Positions 57,144-64,000 of a stretch of DNA of 64,000 nt are shown piece by piece (the first letter of the stretch is position 1; each line of letters starts with the position of its first letter). The notes beneath the pieces are model-generated. The model did not search any database. It saw only the letters and a list, made by a program, of their open reading frames with translations, and was not told the DNA's origin. The position numbers and the translations under genes were made by a program. Origin of the DNA: Amaranthus tricolor. Lineage: Eukaryota; Streptophyta; Magnoliopsida; Caryophyllales; Amaranthaceae. The DNA is taken from NCBI RefSeq assembly GCF_026212465.1, contig NC_080057.1, positions 9,535,398-9,599,397 of the forward strand. The letters run 5' to 3'.

Positions 57144-57611
57144 ATGGGAGAGAATCAAGATTTGAGGGTAGCTTTGGAAGCTCTCAATCGATCCATTGCT
57201 AGTCAAGAAAGGTTGGCCGAGACTAATGCCAATCTACAAGGGAATCTTGCTGCCTTAATGGCAAGACTCTTGAACGAGCAAGATAGGAGAGATCAAGATG
57301 AAGAACCTCCACCTAGGAGGGAGGATAGGAGTCTCAAAGTAGACGTCCCTTCCTTTGATGGGTCACTTGATCCAGAGAAGTACTTGGAATGGGAGAAATC
57401 CTTGGAAAGGTACTTTGAGTACAAGGATATTCAAGAAGAAGTGCAGAAATATAAGATAGCCAAGGTGAAACTGAAGGGCTATGGTGACAGTTGGTTGCAA
57501 GGGGAACAAAGGGCACGTACCCTTAGGGGTAAAGCTCCCATATCAACTTGGAACAAGATGAAGAAACGGATGAGAGACCGTTTCATTCCTCACAATTACA
57601 AGCAAAGCTAA
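57144..57611 (+). CDS. gag: Gag N-terminal part, ended by an in-frame TAA
   Basis: Encodes 155 residues of the retrotransposon Gag (capsid-like) protein, which packages element RNA into cytoplasmic particles. The start is the first ATG after the predicted transcription start, 64 bp past the LTR. An open frame extends upstream to 56,934, but only from a GTG and through the LTR and primer binding site. Residues 1-50 look coiled-coil-like (MGENQDLRVALEALNRSI, then LAETNANLQGNLAALMARL), followed by an acidic/arginine-rich linker. From VDVPSFDGSLDPEKYLEWE onward it matches the plant Retrotrans_gag domain. The frame stops at TAA 57,609-57,611 in the middle of that domain, after RFIPHNYKQS. The next codons, in the same frame, carry the rest of Gag. 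A nonsense mutation is the simplest reading; regulated read-through is less likely because the stop is inside a folded domain. Confidence 0.88.
   Translation: MGENQDLRVALEALNRSIASQERLAETNANLQGNLAALMARLLNEQDRRDQDEEPPPRREDRSLKVDVPSFDGSLDPEKYLEWEKSLERYFEYKDIQEEVQKYKIAKVKLKGYGDSWLQGEQRARTLRGKAPISTWNKMKKRMRDRFIPHNYKQS
57609..57611 (+). other. In-frame stop splitting the Gag-Pol frame
   Basis: A single TAA. The gag frame (57,144 onward) and the long pol frame (57,612-61,544) are in the same register, so this one codon is all that separates them. The flanking translated sequence is continuous with the Gag domain on both sides, and no frameshift is involved. Confidence 0.93.
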
Positions 57612-60600
57612 TATGTGAAGTGGAGTATTTTGCAACAAAATGGAGATTCCGTGGAAGACTACATCAAAGAGTTTGATAGGCTTGCCATTGTGTGTGAAGT
57701 AACTGAAAATGAAGAGCTCAAAATGGGGCGTTTTGTAGCTGGGTTGGATCAAGAATTACAAGACAAGCTTGAAGGTTACACTAACCTCACGTTTGTGGAA
57801 GCTTGCAAGCTTGTGACCAAGTTTGATGCTAGGAGGAAAAAGAAGAAAACGCCTACCACTACTCCAGTGGTGCGCAAACCACCCTTCACCTTGAAGGAGG
57901 GTTCTTCCTTTAGCAAGTCAAATGAAGCACTTAAGAAAGACAAGAAAGACTTCAAACTTAGCGACATTGTCTGTTACAAGTGTGGAGGTAGAGGTCATTT
58001 CAAGAAGGATTGTCCTAACTCAAGAGCTTTAACAATCCAAGAGGTTAAGCTTATGGCCACGCAAAACATTAATTGGGAGGATTTTGAAACAGAAGAAGAG
58101 GAGATCGAGAATCCCAATGAAGAGGATGGGGAAGAAGATCATTGCTTTCCGGAGATGGAGGACAAAACCAATCTGGTTGTTAGGAGGGCATTGCAAGCAC
58201 GAGTGGAGGAGCCTTTGGCGCCACAAAGGCAACACATTTTCATCACCAAATGTAAAATTGGTGACGAGGTATGTGATTTAATTATTGACGGGGGTAGTGA
58301 GGCTAATACTGTGTCAAAGACTTTAGTGTCTAGACTTGGTCTTACCACCACTAATCATCCACACCCTTACAAGTTGAGTTGGTTAGATTCTAATTCTAGT
58401 ACGGGAGTTAGAAAGCAATGCATGGTTAGTTTTTCTATTGGTTCCTATCATGATAGTCAATTGTGTGATGTTGTGTCAATGGATGCTTGTCATATTCTGC
58501 TCGGTAGGCCATGGCAAACGGATAGAAAATCATTTCATGATGGATACCATAATACATACACTATAACTCACCAAGGGAAACAAAAAAAATTACACCCTTT
58601 ACCACCCCCACGGCTTTCACAAAAACCACACAAAGAAATTTCTTTATTGTCCTTTAAAGAATTTGAGAGGGAGTTTGAAGGTGAGGGAGAGTTGTTCTTA
58701 TTATATTCCAAAGAAATCCACGAAAAATTTGTGAGTCAAAATCCTAACTTGGCACAATTGATTAAGGAGTTTGAGGATGTTTTTCCTAATGAGTTGCCTA
58801 AGGGGTTACCACCTTTGAGAGGAATTGAGCATCAAATTGATCTCATTCCAGGCGCACCATTGCCAAATAAACCTGCCTATAGATGTAATCCTTTAGAAAC
58901 TAAGGAGTTACAACGTCAAATAGAAGAGTTGATGGGTATGGGTTATGTGCGTGAGTCTATGAGTCCGTGTGCTGTTCCTGCTCTTTTGGTTCCAAAAAAA
59001 GATGGTACTTGGCGTATGTGCATTGATAGTAGAGCTGTTAACAATATTACTATCAAGTACAGGTTTCCAATTCCTAGGCTTGATGACATGCTTGATGAGT
59101 TAAGTGGTTCGAAGGTGTTCTCAAAAGTTGATTTGAGAAGTGGTTACCATCAGATTCGAATGAGGGAAGGGGATGAATGGAAGACAGCTTTCAAAACGAA
59201 GCATGGGTTGTATGAATGGCTCGTGATGCCGTTTGGTCTTACAAATGCACCTAGCACTTTCATGAGATTGATGAACGAAGTGTTGAGGCCATTTCTTGGC
59301 AAGTTCGTGGTGGTATACCTTGATGACATCCTTATTTACAGTCGAGATAGGGATGAGCATTTGAAGCATTTACTTGAAGTTTTCACTGTTTTGAGAAAAC
59401 AAAAATTGTATGGAAAACTTGAAAAATGTGATTTTATGTTATATGAGGTCAATTTTCTTGGTTACATAGTTTCAGGTGATGGCGTGAAGGTGGATCCTAG
59501 CAAGGTTGAAGCAATTCAATCATGGCCTAGTCCTAAAACACTCACGGAGGTCCGTTCTTTTCATGGACTGGCTTCTTTCTATAGAAGGTTTATCAAGAAT
59601 TTTAGCACACTCATGGCTCCTATAACTGAGTGTACTAAAAAGGGGGCGTTCGAGTGGACTCCACAAGCTCAAAAGGCCTTTGAAGAAGTGAAGGAAAAAA
59701 TGTGCAACACTCCTATTCTTGCACTTCCAAATTTTTCCAAGCCGTTTGAGGTTGAATGTGATGCAAGTGGGAGAGGAATTGGCGCCGTGTTGATCCAAGA
59801 AGGGCGTCCAATCGCTTATTTTAGCGAGAAGTTGAGCCAAGGCAAGCTGAATTATTCCACCTATGATAAAGAGTTCTATGCAATGGTAAGAGCTTTAGAT
59901 CATTGGTCACATTATTTAAGGCCACAACCGTTCATACTACATTCTGATCATGAGTCTTTAAGATTCATTCATGGCCAAAAGAAGCTGAATTCGAGGCATG
60001 CTAAGTGGGTGGAGTTCTTGCAAACATTTAACTTTTCCTCTAAATACAAGAGTGGGAAAGCTAATGTTGTTGCGGATGCCTTATCAAGAAGACATTCTCT
60101 ACTTGGAGTGGTGGAAGCTAAGATTCTTGGTTTTGATTTGATCAAAGAGTACTACAAGGAAGATGGTGATTTTAATGGCGTCATGGAGAAATGTGTTCAT
60201 GGAGTTTATGATTTATTTTCCTTACATGATGGTTTTCTTTTCAAGGGAAATAGATTATGCATTCCTAAGTGTCCAATTAGAAGTTTGTTGATTCATGAAG
60301 TTCATGGAGGAGGTCTAGCTGGTCACGTTGGGATTCAAAAGACAATGGAGCTTCTTCAAGCTCACTTTTACTGGCCAAAGATGTTAGCTACGGTTCATCA
60401 TGTGGTTAGTCGTTGCTCTACTTGTCAAAGGGCAAAAATGGTGTTTCATAAGGGTCTTTACAAGCCTTTGCCAGTTCCCGAGAGACCATGGGAAGATGTT
60501 AGTATGGATTTTATTGTAGCTTTACCTAGAACTCAAAGGGGTAAAGATTCAATAATGGTGGTTGTTGATAGGTTCTCAAAAATGGCTCACTTCATTCCAT

Positions 60601-61544
60601 GTCATAAAACTGAAGATGCCATGAAAGTGGCTAAGCTATATTTTGAGGAAGTGGTTCGTTTTCATGGGGTGCCACGCACCATTGTGTCCGATCGAGATAC
60701 AAAGTTCCTAAGTCATTTTTGGAAGTCATTATGGCGTCTCATGGGAACTAAGTTGCTGTTTTCTACATCACATCATCCACAAACCGACGGTCAAACCGAG
60801 GTGGTGAATAGAGTTCTTGGTTCTTTGCTTAGAACATTGGTTAGTAAGAGCACCAAGGATTGGGATGTTAAGCTTGCTCATGCCGAGTTTGCTTACAATA
60901 GGACTCCTAGTGCTACTACAAAGTATTCACCTTTTGAAGTAGTCTACGGGGTTAATCCCTATGTTCCTATTGATCTTATTGCTCTACCTCAAGATAAGTT
61001 TGTGCATGGAGGTGCAAAAGAGCAAGCCGAGTTCATGGTCAAGATTCACAAGGAAGTGAGGAAGAATATTGAAAAGGCCAATGAGACTTACAAGAAACAA
61101 GCCAACAAAAGAGTTAGAAACGTGAAGAACTTTGAAGTTGGTGACTTAGTGTGGATTTACATGAGGAAAGAAAGATTTCCTAGTCAAAGGAAAAACAAGC
61201 TCATGCCACGAGCTGAAGGTCCATTTGAAGTAGTGGAAAAGATCAATGACAATGCATACAAGGTTGATTTGGGTGGAAGGCATGGCGTCTCAAGTACGTT
61301 CAATGTGGGTGATCTTGCACTATATTATGATGATGAAGAATTGAGGGCAATTCCCTTTGAAGAAGAGGAGGATGACCAAGATGGTCAAGCTACAAGTGTC
61401 CAAGATGTCCAAGTCCAATCCAATGCAAGGGAATTAATTTTGTCCAAGTCTTATTTTGATCATAGCATGCACGGTCCAAATAAGTCATCAAATGGTTGTA
61501 CTTTGCTAAGTATGACTAAGTACTTTGTTGAAAGTATAAATTAA
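57612..61544 (+). CDS. pol: Remainder of Gag plus Pol: zinc knuckle, protease, RT, RNase H, integrase
   Basis: 1,310 codons in frame with gag. There is no ATG until 57,723, so translation depends on passing the stop at 57,609. Numbering from the GTG at 57,615: 1-75 rest of the Gag domain; CCHC knuckle C120-X2-C123-X4-H128-X4-C133; an acidic stretch 157-176; aspartic protease with D225-G-G-S and ILLGRPW at 294-300; RT about 430-620 with [12 protein letters not shown] and YLDD 568-571; RNase H with D716, E753, D778 and D821; integrase zinc site H897, H904, C934, C937; catalytic D965, D1026, E1062 (35 residues between the last two); GPF module 1202-1204. All key catalytic residues are present and no further stop or frameshift is seen. 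Residues 1254-1309 lie in the 3' LTR and show no chromodomain fold signature. The product would copy element RNA to DNA and integrate it in the nucleus. Confidence 0.92.
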   Translation, partial: YVKWSILQQNGDSVEDYIKEFDRLAIVCEVTENEELKMGRFVAGLDQELQDKLEGYTNLTFVEACKLVTKFDARRKKKKTPTTTPVVRKPPFTLKEGSSFSKSNEALKKDKKDFKLSDIVCYKCGGRGHFKKDCPNSRALTIQEVKLMATQNINWEDFETEEEEIENPNEEDGEEDHCFPEMEDKTNLVVRRALQARVEEPLAPQRQHIFITKCKIGDEVCDLIIDGGSEANTVSKTLVSRLGLTTTNHPHPYKLSWLDSNSSTGVRKQCMVSFSIGSYHDSQLCDVVSMDACHILLGRPWQTDRKSFHDGYHNTYTITHQGKQKKLHPLPPPRLSQKPHKEISLLSFKEFEREFEGEGELFLLYSKEIHEKFVSQNPNLAQLIKEFEDVFPNELPKGLPPLRGIEHQIDLIPGAPLPNKPAYRCNPLETKELQRQIEELMGMGYVRESMSPCAVPALLVPKKDGTWRMCIDSRAVNNITIKYRFPIPRLDDMLDELSGSKVFSKVDLRSGYHQIRMREGDEWKTAFKTKHGLYEWLVMPFGLTNAPSTFMRLMNEVLRPFLGKFVVVYLDDILIYSRDRDEHLKHLLEVFTVLRKQKLYGKLEKCDFMLYEVNFLGYIVSGDGVKVDPSKVEAIQSWPSPKTLTEVRSFHGLASFYRRFIKNFSTLMAPITECTKKGAFEWTPQAQKAFEEVKEKMCNTPILALPNFSKPFEVECDASGRGIGAVLIQEGRPIAYFSEKLSQGKLNYSTYDKEFYAMVRALDHWSHYLRPQPFILHSDHESLRFIHGQKKLNSRHAKWVEFLQTFNFSSKYKSGKANVVADALSRRHSLLGVVEAKILGFDLIKEYYKEDGDFNGVMEKCVHGVYDLFSLHDGFLFKGNRLCIPKCPIRSLLIHEVHGGGLAGHVGIQKTMELLQAHFYWPKMLATVHHVVSRCSTCQRAKMVFHKGLYKPLPVPERPWEDVSMDFIVALPRTQRGKDSIMVVVDRFSKMAHFIPCHKTEDAMKVAKLYFEEVVRFHGVPRTIVSDRDTKFLSHFWKSLWRLMGTKLLFSTSHHPQTDGQTEVVNRVLGSLLRTLVSKSTKDWDVKLAHAEFAYNRTPSATTKYSPFEVVYGVNPYVPIDLIALPQDKFVHGGAKEQAEFMVKIHKEVRKNIEKANETYKKQANKRVRNVKNFEVGDLVWIYMRKERFPSQRKNKLMPRAEGPFEVVEKINDNAYKVDLGGRHGVSSTFNVGDLALYYDDEELRAIPFEEEEDDQDGQATSVQDVQVQSNARELILSKSYFDHSMHGPNKSSNGCTLLSMTKYFVESIN
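61359..61372 (+). other. Polypurine tract
   Basis: GAAGAAGAGGAGGA ends immediately before the TG of the 3' LTR, the position required for the plus-strand primer. It also lies inside the pol frame, where it encodes part of the acidic run FEEEEDD, so it serves as coding sequence and replication signal at once. Confidence 0.88.
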
Positions 61545-62401
61545 AGGGTGTCGGTTACAAGGAATTAATTCCAAACAGTTTTGGAATACGAAGGGGCATG
61601 TTTTAAGGAGATTTGAAGCTGGTTTTTAATCTCATTTAAAGCTGCAGTTTTGGAATTCAAAGGGGCATGTTTTTAGGAGTATTTATGGCTGAATGTTAAC
61701 CTCTTTAAGTGGGGGTTACTAGGCATTATTGTAGGAGTAAAATGCAATAATAAAGAAGCTTAAATGGAGGAGTAAATGGGAGTTACCAGGCAAATGAATG
61801 GGCTGTTTTGGATGTTACTTTGCACACTTGAAGGAGCCATGTGAAGAGTTTAATTGCTGGCCATTTCTTCCCTAGTTTTAATCTTTGTTTAATTAGTCTT
61901 AAGTGTGTGTAATGGAGATTAATGTGGACATTGATTAGCCACTTAATTCTCTTTTATTTTGTTGTCTTTTTATTTTCTTTTGTGAATTTATTTAGGCAAG
62001 TGAAAGGTTGTAATTATTTAATGTAAGAATGCTATATATAGCATACTTTGATGAATGAAAAACACATCCAGAAATTTGCCAAAAAACTTGTGTTTTGTTT
62101 ATTGAACTTGACTTGTGTTTAGTCAATTTTAATTGTCCAAATTTGAGTGTTCCAAATTTGAAGAGTTAGAGTTTTAGTGAGAGTTCCTAAAACTAAAGCT
62201 TGTAGTTGACGATTTGGTGAGAGTTCCCTAATCTAAGCTAAACCCAAACAAGTGAGTGAGTGTTCCTCCTTGTTATATCCTCAAGTTTAGGGTGAGAGTT
62301 CCCCTAACTAATCTGATCATACTAAAAAAATATACCAAAAAACGTGTGACCCCTTTAACTTATCATTTTGTAACAAGGTTTCTCGTCTTGTTTACACATC
62401 A
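61373..62401 (+). repeat. 3' LTR (1,029 bp)
   Basis: TG...CA, the same length as the 5' LTR, with three substitutions (61,615; 62,241; 62,385). The first 172 bp encode the Pol C-terminus and its TAA (61,542-61,544). The coding part shows no difference between LTRs. A TATATATA palindrome is at 62,029-62,044. From 61,545 to 62,401 I see no gene, only LTR sequence. Confidence 0.96.
62033..62040 (+). promoter_or_regulatory. TATA box of the 3' LTR
   Basis: TATATATA, equivalent to 56,711. If active, it would direct transcripts outward into the satellite on the + strand from about 62,065. Confidence 0.5.
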
Positions 62402-62406
62402 TGATC
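62402..62406 (+). repeat. 5-bp target site duplication, right copy
   Basis: TGATC immediately after the terminal CA of the 3' LTR, matching 56,046-56,050. Confidence 0.95.
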
Positions 62407-64000
62407 AATGAAGAATGAACTATGAAGAATGAACAAGGATAAATGATCAATGACGAATGAACGATGAAGAATGAATAAGGATCAATGGTCAATGAAGAAT
62501 GAACGATGAAGAATGAACAAGGATCAATGATCAATGAAGAATGAACGATGAAGAATGAACAAGGATCAATGATCAATGAAGAATGAACGATGAAGAATGA
62601 ACAAGGATCAATGATCAATGACCAAAGAACGACGAAGAATGAACAAGGATCAATGATCAATGAATAATGAACGATGAAGAATGAACAAGGATCAATGATC
62701 AATGAAGAATGAACGATGAAGAATGAACAAGGATCAATGATCAATGAAGAATGAACGATGAAGAATGAACAAGGATCAATGATCAATGAAGAATGAACGA
62801 TGAAGAATGAACAAGGATCAATGATCAATGAAGAATGAACAAGGATCAATGATCAATGAAGAATGAACAAGGATTAATGGTTAATGACGAATGAACGATG
62901 AAGAATGAACAAGGATCAATGATCAATGAAGAATGAACGATGAAGAATGAACAAGGATCAATGATCAATGAAGAATGAACGATGAAGAATGAACAAGGAT
63001 CAATGGTCTATGAATAATGAACGATGAAGAATGAACAAGGAGCAATGATCAATGAAGAATGAACGATGAAGAATGATCAAAGATCAATGGTCAATGACGA
63101 ATGAACGATGAAGAATGAACAAGGATCAATGATCAATGAAGAATGAAAAATGAAGAATGAACAAGGATTAATGGTCAATGACGAATGAACGATGAAGAAT
63201 GAATAAGGATCAATGATCAATGAAGAATGAACGATGAAGAATGAAAAAGGATCAATGATCAATGAAGAATGAAAGATGAAGAATGAACAAGGATCAATGA
63301 TCAATGACGAATGAACGATGAAGATTGAACAAGGATCAATGATCATCGAAGAATGAACGATGAAGAATGAACAAGGATCAATGATCAATGACGAATGAAC
63401 GATGAAGAATGAACAAGGATCAATGAAGAATGAACGATGAAGAATGAACAAGGATCAATGATCAATGAAGAATGAACGATGAAGAATGAACAAGGATCAA
63501 CGCTGAATGACGAATGAACGATGAAGAATAAAAGAGGATCAATGATCAATGACGAATGAACGATGAAGAATGAACAAGGACCAATGATCAATGAAGAATG
63601 AACGATAAAGAATGAACAAGGATCAATGATCAATGACGAATGAACGATGAAGAATGAACAAGGATCAATGGTCAATGAAGAATGAACGAAGAAGAATGAA
63701 CAAGGATCAATGATCTATGAAGAATGAACGATGAAGAATGAACAAGGATCAATGATCAATGAAGAATGAACGATGAAGAATGAACAAGGATCAATGATCA
63801 ATGACAAATGAACGATGAAGAATGAACAAGGATCAATGATCAATGAAGAATGAACGATGAAGAATGAACAAGGATCAATGATAAAGGAAGAATGAACGAT
63901 GAAGAATGAACAAGGATCAATGGTCAATGACGAATGAACGATGAAGAATGAACAAGGATCAATGATCAATGAAGAATGAACAATGAAGAATGAACAAGGA
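62402..64000. repeat. 42-bp satellite array, right arm
   Basis: The same satellite in the same orientation resumes at the exact heptamer where it was interrupted. About 62,402-62,650 continues the duplicate of 51,671-51,920, with shared variants GAACTATGAAG (62,418), GGATAAATGATC and CCAAAGAACGACG (62,622). Outer-type markers follow, including GGTTAATGACG (62,879), CAAGGAGCAATG (63,036) and CAACGCTGAATG (63,498). The array runs off the window end. No gene is seen. Confidence 0.95.

Larger units (their letters stand above)
56051..62401 (+). mobile_element. Complete Ty3/gypsy chromovirus-type LTR retrotransposon, CRM-like
   Basis: A 6,351-bp element with LTRs at 56,051-57,079 and 61,373-62,401 and an internal region of 4,293 bp. 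It has a flanking TGATC duplication, a primer-binding-site region, a polypurine tract, and gag followed by PR-RT-RNaseH-INT in one frame, the Ty3/gypsy order. Family-level signals are the wording around the RT core ([16 protein letters not shown]), the integrase text ([17 protein letters not shown]), and a Pol C-terminus that runs into the 3' LTR, which I associate with plant CRM-like chromoviruses. No canonical chromodomain is visible. The clade call is from remembered family features, and a phylogeny of the RT domain would settle it. The in-frame stop in gag probably makes this copy non-autonomous. Confidence 0.93.

Noticed and set aside
57609..57611. Programmed stop-codon read-through between gag and pol
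   Set aside because: The stop is inside the Gag domain, upstream of the zinc knuckle, not at a gag/pol junction. I kept it as a probable mutation with a stated test rather than as a regulatory site.
57334..59840. Short antisense and alternate-frame open frames within gag-pol (57,334; 57,543; 57,776; 58,029; 58,084; 58,139; 59,121; 59,520)
   Set aside because: They overlap conserved Gag and Pol domains in the true frame, have no recognisable similarity of their own, and are within the length expected by chance.
62402..64000. A second, nested or partial retrotransposon in the right arm
   Set aside because: The sequence after the target duplication is pure satellite to the window end. No LTR, solo LTR or coding remnant is present.

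Overview
The window is eukaryotic, almost certainly nuclear DNA of a flowering plant (probably a dicot). The evidence is a megasatellite-style array broken by one complete Ty3/gypsy chromovirus-type LTR retrotransposon whose Pol resembles plant centromeric (CRM-like) elements. No host gene, tRNA, rRNA or bacterial-type feature is visible.

Layout. Bases 1-56,050 and 62,402-64,000 (about 57.6 kb, roughly 1,370 monomer equivalents) are a head-to-tail tandem array with a 42-bp monomer, running off both window edges. The monomer is built from six related heptamers (h1 and h5 GAATGAA, h2 CAAGGAT, h3 CAATGAT, h4 CAATGAA, h6 CGATGAA). The length variants checked (28, 35, 56 bp) differ by whole heptamers, apart from a few 1-2 bp indels. 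Above the monomer is higher-order structure: about 2.6-3.0 kb blocks at 1-9.1 kb, a 3,462-bp duplication at 13-18.3 kb, and a homogenised core at about 20.1-49.9 kb. The core contains 196-bp, 2,254-bp and 3,318-bp periodicities and two copies of a roughly 9-kb segment offset by 12,586 bp. Markers absent from the core occur on both sides of it, which suggests a younger core expanded inside an older array.

The retrotransposon occupies 56,051-62,401 (6,351 bp). It has two 1,029-bp LTRs (TG...CA) differing at 3 sites, a 5-bp target duplication TGATC, a primer-binding-site region, a polypurine tract, and gag, protease, reverse transcriptase, RNase H and integrase in one reading frame. That frame is interrupted by a single TAA at 57,609-57,611 inside gag. 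The last 56 Pol residues are encoded by the 3' LTR, and the polypurine tract is itself coding. An uninterrupted paralogue of the insertion site lies at 51,671, so the element landed after that segment was duplicated.

How it fits together. The satellite supplies the sequence substrate and the element is a recent insertion in it. The arrangement (short satellite, higher-order homogenisation, CRM-like insertion) is what a plant centromere or pericentromere looks like, but sequence alone cannot prove centromere function. Long minus-strand open frames across the array are by-products of a 42-bp period (14 codons) and are not annotated as genes.
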